This document shows positions 22,000 to 33,384 of a DNA stretch of 64,000 nt, one piece after another. The notes beneath the pieces were generated by a model. The model was given only the letters and a program-made list of their open reading frames with translations. It did not search any database and was not told the DNA's origin. Within the stretch, counting starts at the first letter, position 1. The number at the start of each line of letters is the position of its first letter. Where the stretch lies: positions 744,001 through 808,000 of the forward strand of contig JAHDVF020000172.1 of NCBI GenBank assembly GCA_022606425.2, given 5' to 3'. The translations under genes were made by a program, and so were the position numbers. The DNA is from Lepidostoma basale (lineage: Eukaryota; Arthropoda; Insecta; Trichoptera; Lepidostomatidae).

Positions 22000-22114
22000 G
22001 TTTAGAGAGTAAAGGTTAGAGATGTGAATGGAGTACGTAGTCGAGAAATACTTTTTTTTCCATTTTTTATGATGTTGAAGTTTTAATTGAAGCCATAAAG
22101 TGGAATTAAACTAA

Positions 22115-22345
22115 ATATGTCCATTGTTTTGGCTGAAACACTATGATACTTCAACATTATTAACTGTTAAAATTTATAACATTAATTAGACTTATAACAC
22201 TATCATAGGATATCACAATTTTTATTACTCACTTTTTGAGAATGTCGCGACAGCTGTTTTGCCAACCGAAGTTGGCATAATCAGGTGTTACCAACAACTC
22301 CAACAGTTGTTTGTAATGATTGGTGAAACAGCTGTCTCGACATTC
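22115..22345. repeat. HHR-A inverted pair
   Basis: Reading minus from 22284: core CTGATTA, GCCAACTTCGGTTGGC, AAAACAGCTGTC (motif 22249-22284), then GACATTCTCAAAAAGTGAG, and the shared end at about 22120-22160 (GTATCATAGTGTTTCAGCC on minus). The plus-oriented partner at 22316-22338 keeps only TGGTGAAACAGCTGTC. Both cores carry changes. Confidence 0.65.
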
Positions 22346-22872
22346 TCTAAAAGTTCAAAAGTTCTCTAAGACTTCATTTTGGTTATTATTTTGTGATGCC
22401 ATTTTTTAGAAAAATCATATGAATAACGAATTAAAAAAAACATCTTTTGTAATAATAAATCATTTGCTAGAAACATAAAAATAAAATGATTTCTTTGTAT
22501 GTGAATAATATTTTGCGAAAGCTGCTTAAACTTTGTTTTTTTCATTCGCATATTTCCATCACTAAAGCCGAACGAACTACGGCTTTGACCGATCACAAAG
22601 CTCTTCAGATAAATTGATGGTACTCTAAAGGACGTATTTATCATTAAGGGGGAGGTAATTGAAACGTTGCCTTGGAAATACCCATTAAATCCGTCGACTT
22701 ACTTCCCCTATAGTTTAAAATCGGGACACAAATGTTGATAGTATTTTCGTGCTTTTATTATTTTTTTTCATTTCAAATCATTATTTAGATTCAAAAATGA
22801 AACATACATAATTTTAAATAATGCCGACAGCAATAACAAAAATACGACTTTTTTCATCGTTTTTGTATTACA
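22346..22872. other. AT-rich sequence, no feature recognised
   Basis: A 92-codon minus-strand frame at 22366-22644 has no recognisable relative. Confidence 0.4.
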
Positions 22873-23076
22873 TCAGGTTATATGAACCCAATTACATATA
22901 ACTTTTTAGCTTTTGATTCTCGTGACATATGATAGGGAGCTAGTCTATCGCCATTTGTATTGTCACGTGAATTCAATCAGGCCAAAGATAAGTTTTTTTT
23001 CACTGTCAACGCCGGGAATCGAACTCAGGACTTTTGGTGTAGCAGTCACAGCTATTGCCACTGTGCCATGAAGGCA
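22873..23076 (-). mobile_element. tRNA-derived SINE, minus strand
   Basis: Minus strand: head GCCTTCATGGCACAGTGGC, B box GTTCGATTCCC, body with TTCACGTGACAATACAAATG, and tail GTAATTGGGTTCATATAACC. Near full length. Confidence 0.75.
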
Positions 23077-23164
23077 ATTTTAGATATGAATAATGGATAT
23101 CAGTGATTTTAGTTTTTAAAATTCAGAAGTTTTTTTTCAAATAAAAGTAATAAACTTTGATATG

Positions 23165-23266
23165 AAGGAACTGGTTGGTAGTTTTTACACTTAACACTTA
23201 GTATAAACCATTTTTTATGAGTAAGTAGGGCCAACCGGTTTCACTCTGTAGCGAACTTCCTCAGGA
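23165..23266 (-). repeat. HHR-E-like repeat with degraded motif
   Basis: Minus motif 23233-23264: CTGAGGA, A, GTTCGCTACAGAGT, GAAACCGGTT, with ACCGGT self-complementary and a possible 3-bp stem I (GTC with GGC). Downstream on minus the AT-rich body reaches GTAAAAACTAC near 23165. Stem II pairing is unclear. Confidence 0.45.
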
Positions 23267-23742
23267 CTATACACAAACTGATCTTTACTCTTTCTCATGT
23301 TCAGTTTAAGTTTAGCCTTGAGGAAGCTTAAAAAAAAAAAAAAGTAATAAACATTTACAGATTTAAGTCGTCAATGATACATTGACCAACGGTTATAAAA
23401 GAATGTTATTTTGCTTTAAATATTGACCATTGAACATTGCCCCATTAAAAATAAAGTTCACTTTCATTTTAAATTATGATAATCATAAGTTTCATCAATT
23501 CATTACTTATTATTTTTTTACCAGAGACAGTTTGGTTCTGCATGTTGAGAGATTAAGCAAAGGGAAGATACGGACCCGGAAAATAAAGATGGATACTTTC
23601 CAAGACGGCGGAGTTTTCGGAGAATCCCCTGATAAGTCTAAACATATGGCTATGTATGATTTCATATTTGTTTATTCTTTGACAATGGCATAATTAATAA
23701 AATCTGTAGACAAATTTTAACAGTTATCATAGAAAATATAGG
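23267..23742. other. AT-rich sequence, no feature recognised
   Basis: CCTTGAGGAAGCTT near 23311 could be a core remnant of the preceding repeat. Otherwise nothing recognised. Confidence 0.35.
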
Positions 23743-23882
23743 AGTTTGATTATCATACTGTCTTTGGTCTGGTGTAGAATACACGACACAATAATATGGC
23801 GAAAGAATAGATACATATCACATGTCATGAGAATATATCTGTATATAGTAATTGGGTTCAAACGACCTGTTATATTAAAAAT
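23743..23882 (+). repeat. SINE body and tail, head missing
   Basis: CTGTCTTTGGTCTGGTGTAG, ATATGGCG, TCACATGTCATGAGAAT and GTAATTGGGTTCAAACGACC, all from the main SINE family. The tRNA-like head is truncated, as expected for a 5'-truncated SINE. Confidence 0.7.
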
Positions 23883-25074
23883 TAAAGATATTTTAATGGA
23901 CAATGTTCGGACTGATTTGGCTAGGTTAAGCGAATTGGACTACTGGGAGCAAAAATGCAGGATCCAGGAACTTGAAGGAAAATCACCAAGAAGGCTTAAA
24001 CTCTTCAATAGTTGCATAGTCATGGTCAAGAAAGTATGTTCTTTCAGTTATGCTGGTAGTGCCGGTTAAACTTTATAAATTTATTCACACTCCTTGTTCC
24101 CATCGTTGAGTAGGAGGATGAGTAGTGGGTGGCTGAGCTTGGATCACCACGTCGCGACGCGTCGTTCAGATGCTCTCGGGTCACGTCAATTTAAGGTAAG
24201 ATTGTTATTATCATTATTATTTCTATATTTTTAAATATATAGAAGTTTACATGTGGAAGTGCGAGACACAGAAGTAAATACAAAGTAGAGTAAATGTGGC
24301 CTAACATCCCATTGTGTTTGCGTAAATTAAATGTATGTACCGGATGGACGGGGACAGGCCTAGGAAGTGTACTAGCGAGGCTGACGAAAGGGTACCGCTG
24401 CGACCTATAACAGCCTCAGGTATGTGGTGGGAACCCTTTCGTGTTCCTTTCTTTATATAAAATTTACCCATAACTGAGTATTTTTTAAATAATTTGTTTC
24501 AGAGACAATGTATTACCTTGATTTTTAATAACTTCATACGTGCAGGCACCTTCCTTCCCGATTCCGTAAAAAAAAATTCGAGTATATTTCTCAACTGATT
24601 ATAATATATTTCAACTTAATTTCATGTTTTTGTATAAAACGGAATATTTTCTTTTACATATAAATAACAGTATAGACAACACGAGCAACCTGAAATAATA
24701 TTAAGTGTGTAAGAAAATATTCGTAACAGAGAACGAGATTTGATACTAAACGAATTTATATCGTGAGCCTTTACCAGATCTACCCATCAAATTCAATCTT
24801 CGTTATATTTCAAAAAGGTCTTCATCAAAGTGAAAACAGAGATCTGCTTATACTTCCCAGAATATAATATCTCGATACGGAAGTAATAAACATACATTTT
24901 GGCTTACGATATTATCAAAGCGAAACCAAAAGTAATAATCAGTCATGTCAACATTTTGCGTAGTTTTATTTAAATATAAAAAAAGGTATATTAAACATAT
25001 AAATTTGTAAAATACTCATTATGTACTTATTCACATAAAAACATTACCATATACAAAATTAAAACATACATATT
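23883..25074. other. unique-looking stretch, possible exon-like pieces unproven
   Basis: The frame from the SINE runs on to 24066 (DNVRTDLARLSELDYWEQKC) with no known relative. Segments 24100-24197 and 24337-24414 are GC-richer and end in donor-like AAG|GTAAGA and CAG|GTATGT. I cannot support a gene from this. Confidence 0.3.
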
Positions 25075-25250
25075 CTTTGTTTCTTAAACAATCGCTTAAA
25101 ACTCCTTATTAAATAATTAATACGAATGAAAACGACTGTTTTCTAAAAGTTTTATTAAAGTTTATGGGAATGAAATACATCCCATTTCTAGCGCAATTGA
25201 TAAGTCTAGAAATCATACGTTTTCTTTCGAATTAATTATTTAATACCTAC
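25075..25250. repeat. HHR-B inverted pair, degraded
   Basis: Minus arm 25075-25205 (GTTTCTTAAACAATCGC reversed end, AGTTTATGGGAATG, then a ruined core at CCCATTTCTAGCGCAATTGA). A short plus arm at 25205-25247 ends TCGAATTAATTATTTAAT. Confidence 0.5.
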
Positions 25251-25507
25251 GTACGTTATAAAACGCATAAGGCAGCACACTCTGCACAAACAGCCCCTAG
25301 CGGCCTCCAACCAGTTTAACAGAAATAAGATCCCCCATAAAACAATATAATGGATTAGTTATCAGATAAGGCAACTGTATACACATATACGTTAACAATT
25401 TATGTAGATGAAAATAGGAGAAAAACAATAATTCAAAACAATCCAAAAATGAGTACAACAAAATATAGTTGCAAACAGACATTCATAATATAAGGCAGTT
25501 TTTTTTA

Positions 25508-25665
25508 AATGCATCAATTTTAAGTCGAAAATATCAACGTGCATGCGTCACACAATGTGTCAATGTTGACAAAACGAGAGAAGTAAGTCGGAATAAACAA
25601 CGTGGTGGTCCATTACTTCTACCTATTCCTTCGGAGAGACGTCGTAAAGGTAAGTTTGTTAATAA
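25508..25665 (+). repeat. LINE-beta 3' end, diverged
   Basis: CGTGCATGCGTCACACAATG, GTCAATGTTGACAAAACGAG, GTGGTCCATTACTTCTACCT and TTCGGAGAGACGTCGTAAAG match the LINE-beta 3' segment with many changes. The tail is reduced to a TAAGTTTGTTAAT-like end. Confidence 0.6.
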
Positions 25666-25689
25666 GACGTCAAACTAAAGTTGCCGACA

Positions 25690-25938
25690 TCATGGACCGC
25701 ACAGTTAAATTGAACAGGCAATGGGCTGGACATATAGTCAGACCACACTCGCACATCTAAAATACTCCAATGGACGCCTTAGACAAAGAAAAGGATTGTC
25801 GGGAGGCCACCTAAAATATTGACTCACGACATTGTCCAATAGCTTGAACGAGCTGTATGCGGAAGGAACAAAACAGAGACGAGTGGAGAAAAACGGAAAA
25901 GGTATTACCTATGTCCAGCAGTGGAGGGAAAAAGAAGA
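25690..25938 (+). pseudogene. RTE-like C-terminal fragment
   Basis: Residues KLNRQWAGHIVRPHSHI, then in other frames remnants of a GRPP-type segment, and an end CAGCAGTGGAGGGAAAAAG. The KL.WQWAGHI...... pattern resembles the LINE-epsilon copy at 52718. The tail is AAG-rich. Confidence 0.5.
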
Positions 25939-26689
25939 AGAATAGGAAATTATTATTCCTAAATGTTATACTTGAATGTAACAAAAGAACATGATGGTAA
26001 TAAGAAGGTAATTGCAAAGTTTATATAAGAATTTTTGGTTTACAGAAAAGTAATTAATAAAATAATGGATGAAAATTAAAGTAAGAATGAACATTTTTAA
26101 AATTATGTTATTCCAATTACCTATATATTAAATGTTAAGTTCAAATTAAACAAGTTTTTGTTTTCATTCATTTGAATATTTGGGCCTTTGCATAAATGAA
26201 ATCGAATTAAGATAAATGCTAGGAAAAGACCCAAATATCGAAAATGAAAGTTAAATAATGAAATGGAATATTTCTAAACCGTAATAATAATCATTTAATT
26301 GATTTAGAATCGGAATATCAAATTTCTAACTAACCCTTTTATGCCGCACAACCCCTTAGCTAACAACTGACCTGAATCGGGAACCACGTACAAAAGTGAT
26401 AAATAAAATTTGTCGTTTCTTTTGTCCCACAACTACCCTGTCCCATCGCCCATTTATCCCTCACGCACCTGCCAACTAACACAATTTCCACAGTTACTAT
26501 TGGAGATGATATTGTTTTATTACCTTAGGGTTGTGAGTTTTATTTTCGCAGAAAGGAACAAAATCCACGGAAGTTTAAGTTTGTGGTTATTGATGTGAAC
26601 AAGAGTTTTCATCGGTATTATTTTTCTTTTCACTATTAGATCTCAGTGTGAGATTTGGACAGAGAAGAATTTCTCAATTGGCTCCTGTT
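25939..26689. other. AT-rich sequence, no feature recognised
   Basis: The part 26340-26560 is less AT-rich. No repeat or gene recognised. Confidence 0.4.
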
Positions 26690-27355
26690 CCTGATCTTCT
26701 TCTTTTTTTGTCTTGTCACATCTCCGTGGTGCATAGGGTCTCAAAGAAACTTTTTCCACCCGACTCTATCGCATGCCTGATGCCTAACCCAAGTGAGGCC
26801 TGCTGCCTAAACCTCGTTCTGCAGGGCTCTTCTCTAGGTGGCTCTAGGTCTGCCTCGCTTTCTCTTTCCCCCCATAGTGGACCAGTCTAGTGCGCCCTGA
26901 GCGATACAGGCTGAGTTCCGTCTCAGAGTGTGACCGATCCACTGCCATTTGCGTCTAGTGACTTGTTCTCTAATTAGCTTTTCGCATGCCATGGTGCAGA
27001 AAACGGCATTTGACACTGTTTGGGGCCAATAGATTTTGAATATTGAGCGAAAGCACCTGGAGTTTACCAATTACGTCGAGCTTTCTCCCGTTGCCTTGTT
27101 GAGTCTGCTGGCTACATCTTCCTTCGTACCTCCCGAGCCTGCTATCATATTGCCGAGGTAACAGAAGCTGGTCGTGGTCACAAGGGGGACACCGTGGATC
27201 AATATTGGGGTTGAGTCATTTGTGGAAACTCGTCGGTCTACTGTCTTGGACATGTTAATCTTGAGTCCTACATTTGCCACCTGTTCTTGATCACCCGTCT
27301 CCATATTCTCTAGATCTTCCTAGTTTCACCAAGTCCTTTTTGATACAGTCCGCCC
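26690..27355 (-). pseudogene. LINE-zeta RTE-like C-terminal half
   Basis: On the minus strand: DLENMETGDQEQVANVGLKI, NMSKT, TTSFCYLGNMIAGSGGTKED, SRLNKATG, then in a second frame KWQWIGHTLRRNSACIAQGA, LDW, and GGKRKRGRPRAT. This is the segment after the RT box through the GRP motif. It ends near GACCCTATGCACCACGGAG, AAG-rich tail at 26697-26712. At least two frame breaks. Confidence 0.75.
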
Positions 27356-28182
27356 ATTATTTTTTTGTTCTGCCTTTTGATATATTTTCACGCAGCACTT
27401 ATATTGACATAATCTTTGATATTTTGTAATCTGTCATTATTTCTACACAATCAGCCAACCGTAATCGTTGAGAAAGAATATTACACTAATATTTCCGGGT
27501 TAATAGTACTTCTAGATCAAGTTTAAATAAATAGAAAAATTTATTGATTTAAAAACCAGGTAAATGAAGCAAACGATGTGTTTTTTGTTTTCATAGAATG
27601 CATCAAAATATCAAAATCACTTCTGACGCGAGATATTCGACAGTATGGTGAGGCTATCACGTGCGATTGACAGGTTGAGTTGCGTGGTGCACAGATTTTG
27701 CGCGAAACCAACGTGAATAATTTTAACCGGACCGCTGACAAGCCGCGATACAATCACCGGTTATGGCAATACCACAGGGAATTAACGTTCGAGGCTATTT
27801 TTCACGTCACACGTTTTGTCAACATAACCATAATGGTACCATAAATTGTGGCTAAAAGTATTTTATAGGAAATCGCTAAGTAGGCCTATTAATTTATACC
27901 CAATTTATTAGTAAACCTTGGATATTAACGTACCTTCATATGTAATTTCGAGAGCTGTATAAGCTTAATAATTTATATTAGTTGATAAATTTTCAGTAGA
28001 TTTTTTGTTGTTGTTTTTTTCATAATTTACGTGTTTTCATATTTTCGAAAAAAAGCAGTTTTCAAAATAATTATAGTTATTTATTTTAATAAAATAACAT
28101 TTCATAGTGTCATACCCACCAAATACAATTTTTTGAGACTTTTAAAAATAGTGAACACTAAATATACTCTTATAATGAAAAC
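27356..28182. other. unassigned sequence
   Basis: Around 27540-27830 the base composition is more balanced, with frames of about 70 codons on both strands that I cannot identify. No repeat recognised. Confidence 0.35.
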
Positions 28183-28385
28183 AATTATATCGGACCGTGA
28201 GTGTAAAACCATAAATAAATAAACCAATGATTTTCGGTTTATAGGTATATTACTTTAAACTGAAAATCATTGGTTTATTAAAAAAAAAACACTTTTTCCA
28301 AGCAATATGAAGTCTTTAAACTCCCATATCTCCAAACTGAATATTTGCACTTGTTTCGGTTTTACACTCACGGTGCGATATAATT
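28183..28385. repeat. nested foldback element
   Basis: The outer arms of 28 bp (28183-28210 and 28358-28385) are inverted copies with one mismatch and centre on ACCGTGAGTGTAAAACC. An inner inverted pair of 23 bp (28217-28239 and 28257-28279, one mismatch) contains CCAATGATTTTCGGTTT. It resembles a MITE-like or foldback element of about 200 bp. No clear target duplication. Confidence 0.65.
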
Positions 28386-28406
28386 ATATTATGAAAATGT
28401 CAATCA

Positions 28407-28462
28407 AATGTTGAATAGTGCCTTATTAAGGCGAAACATGTCAAACTCATAAAATATAACAA
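28407..28462 (+). ncRNA. hammerhead-like motif, HHR-B, with short body
   Basis: TTGAATAGT, GCCTTATTAAGGC stem II, GAAACATGTC (ends 28442), then AAACTCATAAAATATAAC. Stem II and stem III are intact, but the 5' core carries insertions. Confidence 0.5.
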
Positions 28463-29405
28463 TGCAGTCTACAACATTAGCGCGAATGGTGAAAATTTTG
28501 AGCAAGTAGATGAGTTCAAGCATTTAGGTAGTATGTTTACAAGAGATGGGCGAGTGGAGAGATATATTGAAAGAAGGGTTGGGGCAGGCAACAAAGTGAA
28601 TGGTGCACTTAAAGTTATCATCGCACACAAAAACCTATCCAGAAAGCTAGAATGACAGTGCACAATGGTGTTCTTCTCCCGACCCTTATGTATGGAAGCG
28701 AATCATGGAACTGGCAAAATAAGGATTAAAGTGGAATAATTGCAGTAGAAACGAGATCTCTTAGACGAATATGTGGATATACTTTGTGTATGATAGAGTG
28801 TCAGATGGAAATATAAGAAGTGAATGCGATGCGAATGATAGTGTTATGAACAAAATCATCAAAGGATCATTAATATGGTTTGAACATATGGAAATAATGA
28901 AATAAAGAAAGAATGGTAAAAAAAATATATTCACGATGTAAATGGAAGTAGAAATAGAGGAAGACCGAGGAAAACGTGGCACGATCAAATAAATCAAATA
29001 TTGAGGAGTCAGAGAAATCGACGCGCGTGCATGACATGACGACCTTCGTGGCAGAGTGGTGAGAGCTCTGATTCCCATTCCGAAGGTTCTGGGTTCGATT
29101 CCCGGCGATGGCAGTGTGATTGTCACATTGTCTTTGGTCTGGCGTAGTATTCACGTGACAATAAAATGGCGATAGATTGGCTACCTGTCACATGTCACGA
29201 GAATCAATATATATCAGCTTAAAAAAAAATGTATACTGTAATTGGGTTCAAGCAACCTGTTGTATACGTAAAAAAAAAAAAAAAAGATGTATGAATGTTG
29301 AGGAAGCGAGAGAAATATATCAGGAAAGAAAAGTGTAGCAGTCCATTCTTTCTGCCTACCCCTTCGGGGAGACGGTGTAAAGGTTAGTTAGTTAGTTAGT
29401 TTTTT
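28463..29405 (+). pseudogene. LINE-beta, longest plus-strand copy, split by a SINE
   Basis: Residues in order: ISANGENFEQVDEFKHLGSM, FTRDGR, ERRVGAGNKVNGALKVI, PTLMYGSESWNWQ-like remnants, NKIIKGSLIWFEHMEI, DVNGSRNRGRPRKTWHDQIN. It then continues after the SINE (29037-29285) as ATGTATGAATGTTGAGGAAG, CTACCCCTTCGGGGAGACGG and the tail GTTAGTTAGTTAGTT. Several stops. Confidence 0.8.
29037..29285 (+). mobile_element. tRNA-derived SINE, complete, inside LINE-beta
   Basis: Head GACGACCTTCGTGGCAGAG with A box TGGCAGAGTGG and B box GGTTCGATTCC, body GTGATTGTCACATTGTC, CACGTGACAATAAAATGGCG, tail GTAATTGGGTTCAAGCAACC and an A-run to about 29285. It interrupts LINE-beta between GCATGACATGA and GATGTATGAATG. 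The target duplication is at most a few bases (GA). Confidence 0.85.
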
Positions 29406-29992
29406 ATAACAATTAAAAAAATACATACGTTTTTATTCCTATTCTATTAATTTAATAGTTGCTCGAAAAACAATACATACTTATTATACACACTTGTCTA
29501 AAAATAATATTAAGATTCAACCCTTACTAACAGTCATTCTAAATGAAACATTTTAATATTTCTAAAAGAAGTATTAAATAAGTTCCAAAAAATTCCTGAA
29601 ATAATAACAAAAAATAATATTTTAAATAAAAATTGTATCTAGTTCAATAATAAACTAGAATCGTATGATCGCTAATAAATTAAAACGTTGGTGGTTTTAT
29701 ATTTGTAAATTGACTAGTATTACAAAGGACGTGTAGGCTCAAAGAGAGGGGGAGTCCAATCTACACCACAGAAGTTTATTGATGGCTGACGTTATTTATA
29801 GCCATCAGTTAGGGTAACAAGTTACAAGGATTGCAAGTATCCTTTGACTGAGTAACTGATTTATAGAGATCTTGATACTCTCAATGCTAAAATCTAGGGC
29901 AAGTCACAAATACTAATTCTGTGAAATATTAAAATGTCGCATTTGGTTGCAAAGCATTAATTTTATAAATTGAAGTACTTGATAGAATGTCT
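29406..29992. other. AT-rich sequence, no feature recognised
   Basis: Nothing recognised. Confidence 0.45.
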
Positions 29993-30390
29993 TCTTCTTC
30001 TTCTTTCAATAGATCTGAAGATCTGTGGTACAGAAATCATGTCTCTTTGGATGATGAGGTCCAACTGTCCTTCCATCTCTTAGGCGGTCTTCCAGGTGGG
30101 CGGTGTCCGGATGGGATTTCATAAGCGGCTGTATATGCAAGTCTGTCACCATCCATTTGGGCTACATGGTCCCTCCAGTATCTTCTTCTGAATCTACTGC
30201 ACTGAACGATATCCTCTATTTCGCAAGTTTTTTTTATGTCTACGTTGCGGACACCATCTCGGAGAGTTTTTCCAGTAATTGATCTTAGGACCTTCATCTC
30301 CGATGTTCTTAGTAGTCCCTTGGTTCGCACAGTGTCAGCCCACGTCTCTACAGCGTACGTCATGATAGGTCGCACGCATGTTTTAAAAAT
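29993..30390 (-). pseudogene. LINE-gamma C-terminus, well preserved
   Basis: The minus strand gives 112 codons: MRPIMTYAVETWADTVRTKG, LLRTSEMKVLRSITGKTLRD, VDIKKTCEIEDIVQCSRFRR, RYWRDHVAQMDGDRLAY, and GHRPPGRPPKRWKDSWTSSS. An (AAG)n tail lies at 29993-30010. No stop inside the open part; 5'-truncated. Confidence 0.85.
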
Positions 30391-30449
30391 TGATAGATCG
30401 TAAACAATTAAAAAAATAATAATAATCTTTTACGATATGTGTGGAATTT

Positions 30450-30862
30450 TGAAATGGTCGATCAATTTAAATACCTTGGCAGCATTATCACTAAAGCGCT
30501 TGACCCGGACATTGAAATAAAATACAAAATTGAAGTTGCACAGCTGCATTTCATAAAATGAGAACATTATTTTGCAACGATAATCTTAACTTAAAACTCC
30601 GACAAAGAATGATCAAATGTTATATATGGTCTGTTATACTATATGGCTGGGAAACCTGGACTCTGAAAGTGAATGTAATGAACCGGTTCGAAGAGTTCGA
30701 GATGTGGATATACCGCAGAATGCTCCGTATACCGTGGACCGATAGGGTAAGTAATGCAGACATACTACAGAGAGCCAGAGCCAATAGAGAGCTGTTGTCG
30801 AGTGTGAAAATTAGAAAGGTCTCATATTTGGGTCATGTGGTCCGAATATTGGAAAAGAAATA
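30450..30862 (+). pseudogene. LINE-delta C-terminal fragment
   Basis: FEMVDQFKYLGSIITKALDP, one frame break near 30540, then RTLFCNDNLNLKLRQRMIKC, YIWSVILYGWETWTLKVNVM, RRMLRIPWTDRVSNADIL and VSYLGHVVR. Collinear with the 34366-36110 copy. It stops before the LEGKIEG part. Confidence 0.8.
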
Positions 30863-31277
30863 AAAAATTACGTTTTCTTTATTTATATAATTATATCGAT
30901 AAAAAAATATTTCTTTATTTATTTTTAAATAGCTGAAAATGATGTTGAATTTTTATTTATTATTACATACAAAAAATAAATGACCATGATATAAATACTC
31001 ACCAGGCAATGTAACTATTTTTTATTTATTTGAAAAGGTTTGTTCTTAAATTCAAAATATGTCTTAGAAAGTTACGGAAACCAAAGCATGACACCCGTCA
31101 GGCAAATATCAAAGTAAAATAATGTTTTTTAATATAAACTAACACCACTATCGATGGCTTGTGTATCTTAATAGAGAAATGGGAAAAGTAGAGCAGCATA
31201 CAACAAGAATATGTATGAAATTCAAATAATCAATACAATTATAAGCAAATTTGCTACACTTATCTTCATCTAACTTG
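30863..31277. other. AT-rich sequence, no feature recognised
   Basis: Nothing recognised. Confidence 0.45.
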
Positions 31278-31603
31278 ACTGACTTTCGAAATGAAGACAC
31301 TGAGGACGATAGCAGGCAAGACACTGAGAGGTCGCGTGAGGAACACCAGAATAAGAGAGATATGTGAGGTTGAGGATATTATAAGATGGAGCAGACAGCA
31401 AAAAAGAGGCTAGTACAGTCATGTTCAAAGAATGGACACCACCAGACTCCCCAATATTTCATTGCATAATCAGCCTCATGGGACTCGGTCTCGTGGAGAC
31501 TCCTAAAAGATGGAAGGACAGCTGACAATCTTCCTCACAGGAGAAGCAACATTCTGGAGAACGGACCACATGGGTCTACAACAAGGAAGAAGAAGAAGAA
31601 AAT
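31278..31603 (+). pseudogene. LINE-gamma 3' fragment with (AAG)n tail
   Basis: SEMKTLRTIAGKTLRGRVRN-type residues start at about 31285, then IREICEVEDIIRWSRQ, HNQPHGTRSRGD and KDS. It ends in GGAAGAAGAAGAAG near 31600. Stops at about 31410 and later. Confidence 0.8.
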
Positions 31604-32657
31604 CTTAATCTAATATTATAATTGTCAGATCGGAGGTTCGAAGTGGAGGATAGAAGAAGTTTAAAAAAATAATAATATAGACTAAGGCTTGATATGGGCT
31701 GTAGGGCCAACAAAGAAGGAGAAAAAAGAAAAATATTAATTGTGTCAGGTCATTTCGATGTTGGCGTTCATTGTGGCGAATGCCTTCTCGCCACAGTGAT
31801 TTCCTAGGAAATTTTACTGGAGTGGTTTTCCGTTGCCTTTTCCAGAAAGTATAATGACGTCACTAATATAGGACAAGTCTACACGTATTATCTATCATTA
31901 CGCCGCTCTATCGACGCGAAGCACTTACTATTATGAAACTAAAAGGCTTCCCGATATAAGCCTCCCCGCCAGCCCAACGTAGGCATAAATATTTTCATTC
32001 GACATGCATACCTCTTACCTTTAATTCTCTGTCTGCTGTGGCTTGCGTAACTTATTCATTATTTATAACCACTAACGTTACGTCTAAGGTTAATCTTCTT
32101 TATTGCGAATATGAATCATACTTGAATTGGTACCTACGTGAAATTTTGAGGGAGAATTACTTGATATAATGTTGTCTATTTTAATTTATGGGTCATTTCG
32201 TAAGTGTAGGTGTAGCGTAAGAACCATAGTCCGTACTAAGGAACAAAGTACGTACGCGTGTTCTTATTTCATATTCTAATAAGGATACTAAATAAGGATA
32301 CTAAATGAACTTTGTACTTTAGTATCTATTCTATTACAGCGCCCTTGAGATGAGCAATTCATAAAAATGGCGCTTTATAAATTATCCAATTTATTATTAT
32401 TATTTTTATATTAAATGTTTTATACGAGTATGTATTAAAAACCGGGTTGTTGTTGTTTTTTTTTTTTTTAATATTTATAAAATATAATAACAAATACGCT
32501 TCGCCTTGCAAGGGCATTCAGAAACGAGAGTTTTCATTCGATGGTTGAGAATGCCCTCGGAAGCCCTCCAAATTGATCACTATTATTTTAACCAAAAGAA
32601 CTTCTCCAGACTCCAAAGACAACAAAATAAAATAATAAAATAAGCTTATAATATTAA
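31604..32657. other. unassigned, with a possible repeat at 31740-31870
   Basis: 31680-31735 looks like an RTE 3' end (GATATGGGCTGTAGGGCCAA, AGAAGGAG). 31740-31860 (GTCATTTCGATGTTGGCGTT, TTCTCGCCACAGTGATTTCC) has the look of a known dispersed insect repeat but I cannot name it. The remainder is unassigned. Confidence 0.35.
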
Positions 32658-32993
32658 CTATCTTACCCAACTATACAATTATACAGACAAACAAAACAAA
32701 TGGACATATCAGACCTGACCAAATTTGAGACCTTAAAAATTGTACACGGAGTGACCATGGAAGAGAAAACAGACAGCAGCTACAAATTAACTAAAAATTC
32801 AGACGTACACCGACACTGGACCAGGAACTGTGACAGATATCACTTACCGAATGCACGAATTGAGACAGGACAATCAAGGATATTGAACAATGGAATGAAA
32901 CTTTACAACAAACTACTACAAGATACAAGGAGTATCACTATAACTCAATTTAAAATATACCTGAAACATTACATAATTAAAAGTAAGATCTAA
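32658..32993 (+). pseudogene. LINE C-terminal fragment (CR1/Jockey-like)
   Basis: A 112-codon open end: LSYPTIQLYRQTKQ, DLTKFETLKIVHGVTM, SDVHRHWTRNCDRYHLPNAR and GQSRILNNGMKLYNKLLQD. The TRN...LP..R...G......G..LYN.L pattern is typical of the C-terminus of CR1/Jockey-type LINEs. It differs from LINE-alpha. The RT is absent. Confidence 0.65.
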
Positions 32994-33280
32994 ATATGTA
33001 TCCATATAACCCAAAATTGTTTTTTTTTTAATGAATTCAATTTTTAAAAAAATATATTGTTTATATTTAGATAATAAAAAAACAACGTAAAACCAAATAA
33101 CAATAGCGTTTTTATTATAAGATCTACTCGTATTATAATGTAGTTTATCAAATTAAAACCACAACCATCAATAATTATTTTCTTCATTTAAAGCACTCAC
33201 TTTGTGGATAGACATTTTAAATAATTATATAAATAAAACAACTTTGTATTTAACCACGGTAGGGTTATTATATTGATGCC

Positions 33281-33312
33281 AACTAGTTTCGCTTGGACCC
33301 AAGCTTCATCAG
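33281..33312 (-). ncRNA. hammerhead-like motif, HHR-E, invariant core intact
   Basis: Minus strand: CTGATGA, A, stem II GCTTG/CAAGC with GGTC loop, GAAA, CTAGTT. ACTAGT is self-complementary and U is the cleavage-type base. All core positions are present. Stem I is CC/GG, then an internal loop and about four A-U pairs. Confidence 0.65.
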
Positions 33313-33384
33313 GGTTATTATACTGCCCTGAGTTATTATACGGCCCTGATGAGTTATTATACTATCTTGAGTTATTATACTGCC

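Noticed and set aside
22366..22644. 92-codon minus-strand frame as a host gene
   Set aside because: AT-rich codons, no relative, no signals. Frames of this length are common by chance in this window.
33313..33384. Short tandem repeat as a CRISPR-like array
   Set aside because: Units are about 20 bp without spacers and derive from the HHR-E core region; eukaryotic context.
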